Numbered from the stretch's first letter, positions 45,062 to 54,646 are shown. The stretch: 64,000 bases of DNA from Bacteroidetes bacterium GWA2_40_15 (GCA_001768195.1 MENI01000110.1:1-64000); one strand, 5' to 3'. Numbers and translations are program-made. Notes: generated by a model from the sequence alone, not told the origin.

Positions 45062-46093
45062 GAAATCTATCATCGCTTTCATGACACCATCACTGTAGCC
45101 TGCAACAAGGTCGAAAGCCTCTTTGGTTTGGCTGAACGGGAACCGGTGAGTGATAATATTCTCAATTTTTATTGTTCCTTTTTCCATCAGTAACAGGGAT
45201 GGTTCCACACAATCGACCTGGCGGCGAATGAACTGGAGTGATATCTCTTTACGCCTGGTCTTTTCTACATTTACGATCCAGTTATCGAATTCAGGTATTC
45301 CGACAACAATTAACTTACCTCCCGGTTTTAATATTTCAATTGCCTGATCCATAGCTTCCTGCTGCCCGCAGCATTCAAAAACCACATCGAGTCCGAGAGA
45401 TTCCTTATTATATAACTTTTCTACGATATTTTCATTCAGGGGATTGCCTGTGAGAGTCGCTCCCTCATTTTTTGCAATTGCCAGCCTTCTGTCGATCTTG
45501 TCAGATACAAAGAATGACTCTGCTCCTTCAGCCTTTGCTGCAAGCATGACACTCATCCCAATCGGGCCATACCCCAATATCCCGGTTTTCAGATTTTTTA
45601 CGCCATTTGATTTTTTTACAGAATAAACCCCTATCGCAAGTGGTTCAGAGATAGCGCCATGGTCTGTTGTTAGATTTCCTATTAGCGGGAGGCAGCTCTC
45701 TTCGGGCATTACAATATACTCCATAAGGCATCCTTCTGCCTGTCCAGGACATCCGAGGAACTTTAGTTTACGGCAAGTGTGATGTCTGCCTGAAAGACAC
45801 TGGTCACACTTCCAGCATGGCATTGCAGGCTCAATGGCTATCTTATCTCCGGGTTTGACTCTTTTTACACCTGTTCCTGTTTCCACAACTACTCCGGCAC
45901 CCTCATGGCCAACAGCAAAGGGGTATTCGACAACCTGTGAACCGATCTGACCCTGTGTGTAATAGTGAATATCAGATCCGCAAATGCCAACAACTGACAT
46001 TTTTATCTTTACGTCGTTGGGATTTACAAGAACCGGTTCAGCGATCTCTTTTATTTCCATCTTCCTGATCCCTGTGAGCATCATTGCTTTCAT
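45059..46093 (-). CDS. Zinc-dependent medium-chain alcohol dehydrogenase
   Basis: A 344-residue MDR dehydrogenase. Catalytic zinc ligands are in GICGSDIHYY and GHEGAGVV. The structural zinc loop has its Cys residues in CWKCDQCLSGRHHTC, and GYGPIGMSVMLAA binds the dinucleotide. The closest relatives I recognise are sorbitol/threonine dehydrogenase-like enzymes that oxidise polyols. Its stop codon is supplied by the CTTTTGT repeat. The gene heads no obvious operon and lies between the cupin set and the plus-strand isochorismatase gene. Confidence 0.88.
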   Translation of the reverse strand: MKAMMLTGIRKMEIKEIAEPVLVNPNDVKIKMSVVGICGSDIHYYTQGQIGSQVVEYPFAVGHEGAGVVVETGTGVKRVKPGDKIAIEPAMPCWKCDQCLSGRHHTCRKLKFLGCPGQAEGCLMEYIVMPEESCLPLIGNLTTDHGAISEPLAIGVYSVKKSNGVKNLKTGILGYGPIGMSVMLAAKAEGAESFFVSDKIDRRLAIAKNEGATLTGNPLNENIVEKLYNKESLGLDVVFECCGQQEAMDQAIEILKPGGKLIVVGIPEFDNWIVNVEKTRRKEISLQFIRRQVDCVEPSLLLMEKGTIKIENIITHRFPFSQTKEAFDLVAGYSDGVMKAMIDF

Positions 46094-46223
46094 AACTTCA
46101 TTTCAATTTATCCAAACTTACAAAAAACTTCGCATTTAATCTTCCTCAGTGTGCTTTGTGTAAATTCTTTGAGGCCTCTGTGTTTAAATTCTTATTTTTG
46201 CCTGAGACCATATATAAAAAATT

Positions 46224-46766
46224 ATGCGAATACAGCTTGAAGATACGGCAGCAGTCGTGGTTGACATACAGGAAAGGCTATTGCCTCATATTTACCAGTG
46301 GGAGCAGACACTTCAGAACTGCCTTAAACTTATTGATGGATTACAGGTTCTTACAGTTCCGGTTGTGGTCACCCAGCAATATACAAAGGGTCTTGGCCCT
46401 ACAGTTGCTGCCATTGTTAATAAAATAACAGCATTCAATCATATAGAGAAGAACTCTTTCAGCTGCTATGGCGAGCCTGTATTCAAAAATAAGCTAACTT
46501 CCCTTGGGAAGAAGAATGTCATCCTGTGTGGTATAGAATCACATGTTTGTGTTCTTCAGACCTGTCTCGATCTGATAGAGGCAAGTTACATCCCGGTTGT
46601 GGTGGAGGATTGCGTTTCCTCAAGAAAACCTGATGACAAGACTATTGCCATTGAGCGAATGAGGCAGGAGGGAGCCAGGATCACAACTCTTGAAAGCCTT
46701 TTGTTCGAGCTTACACGATGTGCAGGTACCGATACATTTAAAAGTATTTCCAGACTTGTAAAATAG
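46224..46766 (+). CDS. Isochorismatase-family cysteine hydrolase
   Basis: A 180-residue hydrolase of the isochorismatase/nicotinamidase fold. The catalytic Asp is in AVVVDIQERL and the Cys in LCGIESHVCVLQT, with a Lys in IEKNSFSC completing the triad. The length is normal. Members act on amides, carbamates or isochorismate; this one resembles the YcaC type and its substrate is unknown. It begins 130 bp after the divergent dehydrogenase start and lies 106 bp before the PfkB kinase gene. A link to sugar use is not obvious. Confidence 0.85.
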   Translation: MRIQLEDTAAVVVDIQERLLPHIYQWEQTLQNCLKLIDGLQVLTVPVVVTQQYTKGLGPTVAAIVNKITAFNHIEKNSFSCYGEPVFKNKLTSLGKKNVILCGIESHVCVLQTCLDLIEASYIPVVVEDCVSSRKPDDKTIAIERMRQEGARITTLESLLFELTRCAGTDTFKSISRLVK

Positions 46767-46872
46767 AATATCTTTTTTTTCAGGATCCCGGTCTGTTGTA
46801 CCTCCCGGAAATTTCCAGAGAGCATTATAAATTTGTATATTCACAACCATAATTCAGATACAGCCTAATTTT

Positions 46873-47811
46873 ATGAGAAAGATTTACGGAATAGGAGAGA
46901 CGGTACTTGATATTATTTTCAAGGATGGTCAGCCACAGGCTGCAAAGGCAGGAGGATCGGTTCTTAACAGCGCTGTATCAATGGGCAGGATGGATTTGCC
47001 TGTATCATTTATAAGTGAATATGGTACTGATGATGTAGGAGAGCTTATTAACAGCTTCCTTAATGAAAATGGAGTAAACACATCATCAGTTCATCGTTTT
47101 GATGATGGTGCAACTTCCCTTGCTCTGGCATTCCTTGATGATAAGAATGATGCACATTATACTTTCTACAAGGATTTTCCCGGTAAACGTCTGAATATTC
47201 ATTTCCCTGTATTACAGGAAGATGATATTCTTCAGTATGGTTCATTTTATGCAATATGGCCTGAGATCAGGACGAAAATTAAAAAGTTTATTCAGAGTGC
47301 ACATGATAATGGCGCTCTGGTGATTTATGATCCGAACTTCAGGAAGTCTCACCTCTCTGAGCTGGGATCACTGAAGCCTCTTATAATAGAGAATATGCGG
47401 ATGTCGGGTCTGATAAGGGGATCTGATGAGGACTTCCGGAATATCTTCAGGGTCAACAGTGCTGATGAGGCATGGGAAGTAGTAAAAAATTACTGTATGT
47501 GTCTGGTATATACTTCAAATACCGACGGTGTATATGTGAGAACAAACTCATTCTCAGGGAAATTCCCTGTCAGGACAATTACTCCTGTGAGCACTATCGG
47601 AGCAGGTGACAATTTCAATGCAGGAATGATCACATCAATTTACAGAAACAAAATCACTAAAAATCAGCTTTATAAAATGGGTCTGAAGGAATGGACCATT
47701 GTTATTGAAACAGCAGTTGATTTTGCAACTCACGTATGTCTCAGTTATGAGAACTATATTGATTTAGCGTTTGCAAGGAGGTATTTTTCGGCTTCAAACG
47801 ACCAGATATAG
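46873..47811 (+). CDS. PfkB family carbohydrate kinase
   Basis: A 312-residue ribokinase/fructokinase-like protein. It has AGGSVLNSAVSMGRM for substrate binding, YDPNFRKSHL and the catalytic TIGAGDNFNAGM with its general-base Asp. It probably phosphorylates a ketose or a related sugar; fructose or a deoxysugar fit the surrounding genes. Its last 58 bp overlap the 3' end of the convergent MDR gene, so both C termini share the same DNA. Confidence 0.85.
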   Translation: MRKIYGIGETVLDIIFKDGQPQAAKAGGSVLNSAVSMGRMDLPVSFISEYGTDDVGELINSFLNENGVNTSSVHRFDDGATSLALAFLDDKNDAHYTFYKDFPGKRLNIHFPVLQEDDILQYGSFYAIWPEIRTKIKKFIQSAHDNGALVIYDPNFRKSHLSELGSLKPLIIENMRMSGLIRGSDEDFRNIFRVNSADEAWEVVKNYCMCLVYTSNTDGVYVRTNSFSGKFPVRTITPVSTIGAGDNFNAGMITSIYRNKITKNQLYKMGLKEWTIVIETAVDFATHVCLSYENYIDLAFARRYFSASNDQI

Positions 47812-49016
47812 TCGTTTTTTGAAACAATTTCGTGCAATCCTGCGTATAATATATTATCCCTTCCCATTTCTCCAAGCTTATAAAGCGACACCAGCGGCAT
47901 TGAAATGTTCGTATAGATAAGCTTTTTACCTCCCGGAATCTGCGGAAGGTTCATGGTTGTATCAACAACTGCGTCAAGTCCTCCGATATGTGTGATCATA
48001 ATTGCAGGATTAATTTTCCCTTCACCCATAAGTTTTAGCGATTCGAGCATATCATCTGTGTTTCCTCCTGATGTGCCTGCAATGTGTGTAAATGCATAAT
48101 GTACATTGTAAAAGTTGAATTCTGCCCTGAATTCAGGATTGGTAGGTCCGGCAAAGAAGTTCAGGCAGCCGTCGAAACCGAGTATGCAGTCTCCCTGCTC
48201 AACAACGTTCTTTACGGGAGCAAAAATAAAGACATCATCAAATCCGGTTCCGTCTGTCAGCTCACGCAGGTGCTTCACCGGATTATTCATTTTTCCTGTA
48301 TTGACATACATCAGCTTTACACCCTCTTTTGCTGCATGTTCAGGAGTGAACAGGCAAGCCGCCCTGGCAAGACGGTTATCGTCGATATCCGTAACCACAA
48401 GTAATCCTGGTTTACGCTCCTGGTGAAGAGCATAATCGATTGCCCCAAGGCCCATGGGACCAACTCCAGCAAGTATTGCCATTTTTCCTCTTCTTCGTAT
48501 ACCCATTTCATGATTGTATGTCCCTGGCGGAATATGATAGCTGGCATGGAATGCACCTACTATGCATGACATTGGTTCAGACAGGGATGCAGGGAAGAAC
48601 GCTTCCCCGTCATATGGAAGAAGGCAGTTGGCCTCCATAACAATTGAAGGAATGATGATATGAGTAGCATCACCTCCTATAAACCGGTATGAATATCCGG
48701 GGGCATTCAGTGTTCCCATATGGTTCATAGCAGGCTGAATGGAAAATTTCTGACCGGCACTGAACCTGTCCTTCCATTTATTTCCCACTTCAAGGATCAC
48801 ACCGGCAAACTCATGCCCGATCATAGTCGGATTGATATGGATATCATCAGGAACCCTTTTATGATCGGCACCCTGAATGGCTGCTTTATGTGACGACATG
48901 CAGATGCTGTCGGAGATAACCTGTGCAAGTATCTCATCGTCTTTCATTGCCGGGAGTTCAAATTCCTCAAGCCTGAGATCTTTCTTTCCGTAAATTCTGA
49001 CTGCTTTGGTCTTCAT
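47754..49016 (-). CDS. Zinc-binding MDR dehydrogenase, sorbose-phosphate-reductase-like
   Basis: A 420-residue MDR family protein, longer than typical alcohol dehydrogenases. The catalytic GHE motif is in TMIGHEFAG and the Cys in DSICMSSHKAA; LAGVGPMGLGAIDYAL binds the cofactor. The four-Cys structural zinc loop of its neighbour is absent. The form resembles L-sorbose-1-phosphate reductase homologues that act on sugar phosphates. It is last of the minus-strand set AKR, PHP, aldolase-SDR, this, and overlaps the PfkB gene at its 3' end. Confidence 0.8.
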   Translation of the reverse strand: MKTKAVRIYGKKDLRLEEFELPAMKDDEILAQVISDSICMSSHKAAIQGADHKRVPDDIHINPTMIGHEFAGVILEVGNKWKDRFSAGQKFSIQPAMNHMGTLNAPGYSYRFIGGDATHIIIPSIVMEANCLLPYDGEAFFPASLSEPMSCIVGAFHASYHIPPGTYNHEMGIRRRGKMAILAGVGPMGLGAIDYALHQERKPGLLVVTDIDDNRLARAACLFTPEHAAKEGVKLMYVNTGKMNNPVKHLRELTDGTGFDDVFIFAPVKNVVEQGDCILGFDGCLNFFAGPTNPEFRAEFNFYNVHYAFTHIAGTSGGNTDDMLESLKLMGEGKINPAIMITHIGGLDAVVDTTMNLPQIPGGKKLIYTNISMPLVSLYKLGEMGRDNILYAGLHEIVSKNDYIWSFEAEKYLLANAKSI

Positions 49017-49040
49017 TATGTTGAATTTTCTATGTGACGC

Positions 49041-51014
49041 CTATCCTAACATTATTTGTCCGCCGGTGACCGGTATTGCCTGCCCGGTTTCGTATTCCTG
49101 TTCAATGATGTAAAAGATCGCCTTCATAACATCTTCAAGTCTGCAGCCTCTTTTCATGGGTACCTGCTCTTCGTAGAATTTCCTTACATCTTCAATATTC
49201 CTTGCTCCCGGAACCTTGCCGGTCTTTAAATACTGTACAAACAATCCGGTATGAGGATCGGACCATAACGGACCTTCATAAAAATTACCGGGGCATACAG
49301 AGTTGACCTTTATCCTGTAAGGTGCAAGCTCCATGGCAAACGACTGAGTAAGTCCTATACCACCAAACTTTGCTCCGGCATAGGCAAAATTACGATTACT
49401 TCCCCTTAGTCCTGATTTTGAGTTTATCTGTATAATATCAGTGAAATAGTCATTATTCTCATGATTCTGGATCTTCATAACCTCTGAAGCATACTTGGCA
49501 CAATGAAAATAACCATTATAGTTAACTTCTGTTGTTTTTGAGAATATGTCGGGTTCCATCTCATCGAGCCCGCCGGCTTTCAATACTCCGGCATTGCTTA
49601 CCATCAGATCCAGCCCACCCAACTCCATGACAGTTGAACTTATAAGCTCTTTAACTGATGCAGGATCTGAAACATCGGTCCTTATAAAAACTGCTTTTCC
49701 GCTGGATTTCTGAGCCGAAAGCTTTTCAACAAATGCTTTGCCTGCCTCTTCATTAAGATCAGCCACAACAACATTCATATTTTTCGAGTACAGAGCTTCT
49801 GCAATACCGGCACCGAATCCCTGCGCTCCTCCTGTAATAATTGCTGTTTTATTATTCAGACTATTCTCTGAACCTGCTGCCTGTGATATTTTCCTCCTGT
49901 AATTTTCAACTTCCCATTTATCAATAAATGAAACCTGCTCGGGCGAAAGGAATTTAATCCCCCCACATCCTGATGCATAGTGGCTTATCCTTATAAGATC
50001 CTCATAAATATCAAGTGCTGATTCGGCAGATGCATAGCTTTCTGCTATTGCAAATATCCCCATATCTTTAATTACCAGTATTTTAGGAATGAAGCCATAT
50101 TCTTCGTTAAACCTGGGTAACTGGTAACGCACCGACTCTGTAATCTTTTCTGCAGATGATGATTGTTCTACATACATGTAGCGTGTCTTGCAATATACAA
50201 TGATGTCAGGTGTGAGCGGTAAAGATATCTTGTGAAACTCCTGCTGACTCTTGTAGTATTCTGCAATCAGTGAATTGTTACGGTGCCTTATAACACCCGG
50301 CTTATTGCCTGAGAGAAGCATCCTTAAAGCCGGCAGTGTTTTGTGCAGTATAGGGTTGTACGCTATTGGTTCCGGCTCTCCGACCGGAGTTATCACTTCG
50401 CCTATTATTCTGATTAGTTCATCATAAATGTCTCTGATCTCATCTGTGGTATCGGCACTTACAAATGAACCATGATTTTCAAGGAAAATTACTTTGGGGT
50501 CATTTGAATGATTCTCCCTGTAAGCAAGGATCTCCGATTCAAGTTTTTTAAAGAGAATATAGCCGGGATCTGTATATGGAATGAACAGGACCGGGTCGCC
50601 AAAAAGCTTATGAGTCAGGCTCCTGGCATTTCTGCTGCAGAGCAATCCGTTAATGAGGGTAGGATGGAGGTGTACCACAAACCTGTATTGTATAAGTTCA
50701 TGAAGCGATGTTTCTACAGATGGTCTTTTGTTCTTCGAAGGATCTGAGATGCTTTTGAACAGATCATTTTTTACCTGTTCCTCTCTTCTTGCAGGGTCAT
50801 CAGAATACTTTTCCGATGATATGAGATGCAGTTTTTCCCTGTCGAGAGCAACGAGTCCCTCTTCAGAAAGTTCTGCAAGAGGATAGCCGCTGGCTTTTAT
50901 CCACATTGTAGTATCATCCTTGAAGGATGTATTCCCTCCTCCGGCTATTACATATTCCTTGTTGCTGCCATAAAGTCTTGATATGGTTATCAGATCTTTT
51001 ATTTCCGGCTTCAT
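49041..51014 (-). CDS. Bifunctional class II aldolase / short-chain dehydrogenase
   Basis: A 657-residue two-domain protein. The N-terminal 370 residues are a class II (Zn) aldolase with VIAGGGNTSFKD, metal His in VVHLHPTL and LENHGSFVS. The C-terminal 260 residues are an SDR with IITGGAQGFGAG, NAG and the catalytic YAGAK. Fusions of this kind include the rhamnulose-1-phosphate aldolase / lactaldehyde dehydrogenase proteins, which would give DHAP and lactate from a 6-deoxy-ketose phosphate. It starts 1 bp from the end of the PHP gene and is surely co-translated. Confidence 0.88.
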   Translation of the reverse strand: MKPEIKDLITISRLYGSNKEYVIAGGGNTSFKDDTTMWIKASGYPLAELSEEGLVALDREKLHLISSEKYSDDPARREEQVKNDLFKSISDPSKNKRPSVETSLHELIQYRFVVHLHPTLINGLLCSRNARSLTHKLFGDPVLFIPYTDPGYILFKKLESEILAYRENHSNDPKVIFLENHGSFVSADTTDEIRDIYDELIRIIGEVITPVGEPEPIAYNPILHKTLPALRMLLSGNKPGVIRHRNNSLIAEYYKSQQEFHKISLPLTPDIIVYCKTRYMYVEQSSSAEKITESVRYQLPRFNEEYGFIPKILVIKDMGIFAIAESYASAESALDIYEDLIRISHYASGCGGIKFLSPEQVSFIDKWEVENYRRKISQAAGSENSLNNKTAIITGGAQGFGAGIAEALYSKNMNVVVADLNEEAGKAFVEKLSAQKSSGKAVFIRTDVSDPASVKELISSTVMELGGLDLMVSNAGVLKAGGLDEMEPDIFSKTTEVNYNGYFHCAKYASEVMKIQNHENNDYFTDIIQINSKSGLRGSNRNFAYAGAKFGGIGLTQSFAMELAPYRIKVNSVCPGNFYEGPLWSDPHTGLFVQYLKTGKVPGARNIEDVRKFYEEQVPMKRGCRLEDVMKAIFYIIEQEYETGQAIPVTGGQIMLG

Positions 51015-51015
51015 G

Positions 51016-52251
51016 CTACTGTTTTTTTAAGTAATATTCAATAACCAGTTGTCCCAGGGATGCCAGCTCATCTCTCTGGTCAGCGCTGTGTTTACCGTCA
51101 GGCAAAACATATCCCTGCCTTCCATCAGCCCTGAGGTACTGATGGGCAGCTATTATACAGGCTCCTTCCCATGCAATCTTCTTAAGGGATTCATCAAGTG
51201 GGACCGATCCTCTTGTTGATACTGTAAGAGGAAACATTTCAGGTGTATTATGCTCGGTACCAAAAGTAATAATGAATCCTTTTGAGTGGAAAAACTCAAC
51301 GAATTTTTTCAATATTGCACCATCGTTTCTTCCGGGAATCAGCTCTATACATTCTACTTCAAGTTCTCTGAGTGATCTCCATAATTTTTCAGGATCTGAT
51401 TCGAATTCAGTAAATTTTCCTGAAGGGTCATCCAGAAGCACCGGGTAGCATGGTATGCCACCTGCCTTTACAATGATCCTGATAATCTTTTTAAGTTCCA
51501 GGAATGATTTTTCATCCTCTTCAACAAAAGCGGCACCACCGTTTTTCAGAAGGTTTGATCTTATCTCATTCTCGAAGGCTGCTGAATTGCTTACTCCTGT
51601 TTTTGATTTTTTCCCGTTATAAAGTCCTTCAATGAATTGAAGCTGCTGCTCTTCAATTGAAAAGTTTCTTTGCGCCAGAATACGCAGAGCTTTTGCCAGA
51701 TGCCGCTCACGGACAAGGTCGTGAGCATACTCCTTCTTTATCTGTTCATAGCTGAGCTTAAGTGAAGGATCCTGTTTTTCAATAATCTGATTCAGTTTTG
51801 CTATCATTGCTTTAATCTGCATCTGGCTCTCTCTGATCACACTCCTCAGTTGCTGCCTGAGCATAAAGCCTGTATGAAAAGGATAATCAAGGCCTTTCCC
51901 GCTGAAATAGATGCGTCCCGGATTATTCGGATCATTGATCCTGATCCCGTTTTTTTGTTCTTCCTTAAGCAATCCGATGAATTCTATGTTAAAAAGAGGA
52001 AAGATCCGGTTTAATACACAGCCTTTGTGGAATGAGTCATAGCCATCTGCCACATAGAAATCATTAATCCCGAGGACAGAGATATTTTCATTCACTGCCA
52101 TTCTGAAAACAGTTTCCATATCTGAGAATGCACTGAAAGAATATGGTGTATGGATATGTCCGTTTACTTCGCGATACTCAGGTATAGTAAAACCCTTCAT
52201 TTCATTAACAAGTGTTTCAACGGGCGGAAAGTCAGAAAGAAAGTGCTTCAT
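51016..52251 (-). CDS. PHP-superfamily metal-dependent protein
   Basis: A 411-residue protein with the PHP-domain His motif GHIHTPYSFSAF at the start, an Asp in LGINDFYV, a Glu in FNIEFIG and a late GTEHNTPE. These can bind several metal ions for phosphoester hydrolysis. A helical insertion rich in charged residues occupies about residues 130-230. I know no defined reaction for this form. It lies in an operon with an aldo/keto reductase (8 bp before) and the aldolase-SDR (1 bp after), so a phosphorylated sugar is the likely substrate. Confidence 0.75.
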   Translation of the reverse strand: MKHFLSDFPPVETLVNEMKGFTIPEYREVNGHIHTPYSFSAFSDMETVFRMAVNENISVLGINDFYVADGYDSFHKGCVLNRIFPLFNIEFIGLLKEEQKNGIRINDPNNPGRIYFSGKGLDYPFHTGFMLRQQLRSVIRESQMQIKAMIAKLNQIIEKQDPSLKLSYEQIKKEYAHDLVRERHLAKALRILAQRNFSIEEQQLQFIEGLYNGKKSKTGVSNSAAFENEIRSNLLKNGGAAFVEEDEKSFLELKKIIRIIVKAGGIPCYPVLLDDPSGKFTEFESDPEKLWRSLRELEVECIELIPGRNDGAILKKFVEFFHSKGFIITFGTEHNTPEMFPLTVSTRGSVPLDESLKKIAWEGACIIAAHQYLRADGRQGYVLPDGKHSADQRDELASLGQLVIEYYLKKQ

Positions 52252-52259
52252 GAATTCTT

Positions 52260-53258
52260 TTATATCCTGGTTTCTAATTTAAGATCAGCGAGAAGGTCAT
52301 TTATCTTTTTCATCTCTTCACCGGTCAGCTTAAAATCAACTGCTTTTACATTATCAAGAACCTGTTCCGGATTCCTGGCCCCGGCAAGAACACATGTTAT
52401 TCCCGGCTGCTCTTTTGTCCAGTTAAGAGCCAGCTGGGAAAGAGTTACACTTCGTTCATCAGCTATCACCTTAAGTTTAACTGTAAGATCTATTATTCTC
52501 GATAGGTTAGGCTCCTTATAATATGGAGTATCAGGCCGGCTGTCTCCGTCTCCGAAAGAATGACCTTTCTTGAATTTGCCTGTAAGCAGTCCTCTCTGCA
52601 GCGGGCTGTAAGCAAGTATTCCGATATTATTATCTATGCAGTAAGGAACGATCTCTTTCTCGATTTCACGGTTTACCATGCTGTAAGGGATCTGGTTTGA
52701 TGCTATCTGAAGCGTTTTAAGTGCTTCAGCCATCAGATCATGGGAATAATTAGATACAGCGCCTGCTCTGATTTTTCCTTTGCTGATAAGCAGTTCCAGA
52801 GCTTCCATCGTTTCTGAGACAGGTGTTGTGGCATCAGGCCAGTGGATCTGATACAGATCGATATAGTCGGTGCCCAGGTTTTTGAGGCTCCTGTCGCAAT
52901 CGGCCAGCACACGCTCCTTCGATGAGTATGCATAGATATCGATATCTTTGCCGTTGTTATCCTGTGTTGAGAAGTAAAACTTGCCCTTCTTCTCATCCCA
53001 TATCATTCCGAATTTGGTGAGAATCTGTGCCTTATCTCTTTTTCCTTTGACTGCTTTTGCAACAAGCTCCTCGCTCAGACCGAAACCATAAACAGCAGCT
53101 GTATCGATTGTTGTCATCCCGTGATCAATGGCAGTCTCAACAGCCCTTATAGCATCCTTTGCATCAGCGCCTCCCCAGAGCCATCCTCCGATAGCCCATG
53201 CCCCGAATGCAATTTCAGATACTTGGATCTCCGATTTTCCCAGTGTCCTGTATTCCAT
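52260..53258 (-). CDS. Aldo/keto reductase
   Basis: A 332-residue NADPH-dependent reductase with the catalytic Asp and Tyr in TIDTAAVYGFGLSEE, Lys in ILTKFGM and His in YQIHWPD. It resembles the YajO/Tas and L-glyceraldehyde-reductase-like group and could reduce an aldehyde such as lactaldehyde made by the aldolase downstream. It is the first gene of the AKR, PHP, aldolase-SDR, MDR set. Upstream of it a 32-bp dispersed repeat and a GCGCCGTT tract separate it from the HAD gene. Confidence 0.9.
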   Translation of the reverse strand: MEYRTLGKSEIQVSEIAFGAWAIGGWLWGGADAKDAIRAVETAIDHGMTTIDTAAVYGFGLSEELVAKAVKGKRDKAQILTKFGMIWDEKKGKFYFSTQDNNGKDIDIYAYSSKERVLADCDRSLKNLGTDYIDLYQIHWPDATTPVSETMEALELLISKGKIRAGAVSNYSHDLMAEALKTLQIASNQIPYSMVNREIEKEIVPYCIDNNIGILAYSPLQRGLLTGKFKKGHSFGDGDSRPDTPYYKEPNLSRIIDLTVKLKVIADERSVTLSQLALNWTKEQPGITCVLAGARNPEQVLDNVKAVDFKLTGEEMKKINDLLADLKLETRI

Positions 53259-53284
53259 AATTTATTTTTTATTTAACAACATCT

Positions 53285-53316
53285 AACCCACCCCTAGCCC
53301 CTCCCAGGAGGGGAAC
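53285..53316. repeat. Dispersed 32-bp palindromic repeat, copy 1
   Basis: Starts AACCCACCCCTA and contains the perfect hairpin CCCCTCC-CA-GGAGGGG. It matches the copy at 59308-59339 at 31 of 32 positions. Confidence 0.85.
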
Positions 53317-53332
53317 CGAAAATCCCTACCAT

Positions 53333-53366
53333 TGCGCCGTTGCGCCGTTGTGCCGTTATGCCGTTA
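53333..53366. repeat. Octanucleotide tandem repeat, GCGCCGTT
   Basis: Units GCGCCGTT, GCGCCGTT, GTGCCGTT and ATGCCGTT follow each other, and the last TTA at 53364-53366 is the stop codon (TAA on the minus strand) of the HAD gene. The repeat thus runs exactly into the coding end. Confidence 0.85.
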
Positions 53367-54008
53367 CCATTCCAGCACCTCATCCGGTACTTCAAGAAGT
53401 GATGAGTAAATCCAGTCAGCTTCATGAAGTTCATCGACACTGAAAGAAGTTGTTACTGCAAGGCACCTGCAACCTGCCGACTTTCCTGATCTTATCCCGC
53501 TCACAGCGTCTTCAACCACAAGGCATTCCTCTGGTTTTAGTCCGAGGTTTTCTGATGCTCTGAGGTATATATCAGGGAAGGGCTTCTTGTTAGTCACATC
53601 CTCTCCGGTTATGATCGAGTGAAACGTTTCGGGCGGCAGTCCTATTTCAGTCAGGTTAACAAACATCTTGACACTGTCGGCGCTTGTGGCCAGTGCCATT
53701 TTTAATCCTTTATTACTGCACCTTGAAATAAATTCCAGAGCTCCGGGAAGAGCATACAGGTTATTCCTGACAATCTCTCCGAATACTTCATAGGTCCGTG
53801 CTTTAACAGCGGGCAGGTCAACCGTTATCCCATATTTCTCCGCTACCCCTCCTATGTACTTGTTTTCTCCCATCCCTACAAAAGGATGGAAATCCTCAGG
53901 TTTTGCGTGTACTCCAAGCTCTTCAAACATCATGATTGCAGCTTTTGCGATGAATGCTTCAGAATCAACCAGGACGCCATCCATATCAAAAAGTACTCCT
54001 TTTATCAT
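53364..54008 (-). CDS. HAD-IA phosphatase, beta-phosphoglucomutase-like
   Basis: A 214-residue HAD hydrolase with the nucleophile motif LFDMDGVLVDSEAF, the Ser/Thr motif in LATSADS, Lys in NKKPFPDIY and the Asp pair in VVEDAVSGI. This form includes beta-phosphoglucomutases and 2-deoxy-sugar phosphatases. Its start overlaps the stop of the class II aldolase gene by 4 bp (ATGA), so the two are coupled. Removal of phosphate from an aldolase-related sugar is plausible. Confidence 0.88.
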   Translation of the reverse strand: MIKGVLFDMDGVLVDSEAFIAKAAIMMFEELGVHAKPEDFHPFVGMGENKYIGGVAEKYGITVDLPAVKARTYEVFGEIVRNNLYALPGALEFISRCSNKGLKMALATSADSVKMFVNLTEIGLPPETFHSIITGEDVTNKKPFPDIYLRASENLGLKPEECLVVEDAVSGIRSGKSAGCRCLAVTTSFSVDELHEADWIYSSLLEVPDEVLEW

Positions 54009-54643
54009 CTGAAGATTTTTTCAATTTCAAAAGCCCTGCCCCGTGTAAGTGGACTTTTCTTTCTGGTAAGGTTCACTATCAGAGTCATTTTTGCAGCGTT
54101 TTCAAGGACCTCTGTTTTGTCGAAAGCCTGTAAAAGATTCGTACCTGTGGTTAGTACGCCATGATTTTCAAGAAGAAGTATATCGGATTTCTCAATATAT
54201 TCTGCTGCAAGATTTGCCAGACAGGCTGTTCCCATAAGAGCATATGGTACAACTACAGGTGTTCCGAGTATGGCACATGCTTCAGCTGTAAGATTGGTTT
54301 CGATGCTTAACTTCATGGCTGTAAAGGATGAAGCACACACCGGATGGGCATGTACAATTGCTTTAATATCAGCCTTCCTTTTATAAATGGCCAGGTGCAT
54401 CCCCGATTCAATGGAAGGTTTCAGTTCAGGAGTAAGATTCTCACCGAGGATGTTCATTAAACCAACCTCTCTCCATTTCATTCTGCCCTTGTCGGTTGCC
54501 GAAGGTGTTATGACTATTATGTCATTCGAAATCCGCAGACTTATGTTACCTCCTGATGTAGAAGTGAGGCCCTGTTTGTACAGGCGCCTCATGAACATGG
54601 CAACCTCTTTACGCTCCTTTTTAAATCTGTTGTTGTATTTCAT
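54005..54643 (-). CDS. Class II aldolase, fuculose-phosphate-aldolase-like
   Basis: A 212-residue zinc aldolase with SGGNISLRI for phosphate binding, the Zn His pair in IVHAHPVCASS and a third in LLLENHGVL, plus a Glu at the start of the barrel edge. The L-fuculose-1-phosphate aldolase / L-ribulose-5-phosphate 4-epimerase family has the same size. It splits a ketose 1-phosphate into DHAP and an aldehyde, or epimerises. It is the second aldolase in this cluster after the aldolase-SDR fusion, and lies 3 bp from the HAD-IIA gene. Confidence 0.88.
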   Translation of the reverse strand: MKYNNRFKKERKEVAMFMRRLYKQGLTSTSGGNISLRISNDIIVITPSATDKGRMKWREVGLMNILGENLTPELKPSIESGMHLAIYKRKADIKAIVHAHPVCASSFTAMKLSIETNLTAEACAILGTPVVVPYALMGTACLANLAAEYIEKSDILLLENHGVLTTGTNLLQAFDKTEVLENAAKMTLIVNLTRKKSPLTRGRAFEIEKIFR

Positions 54644-54646
54644 GTT

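Noticed and set aside
46826-46842. TTGT...ACAA sequence upstream of the PfkB gene as a third GntR operator
   Set aside because: The half-sites are 6 bp apart instead of 4 and the flanks do not match the two sites at 59403 and 59486.
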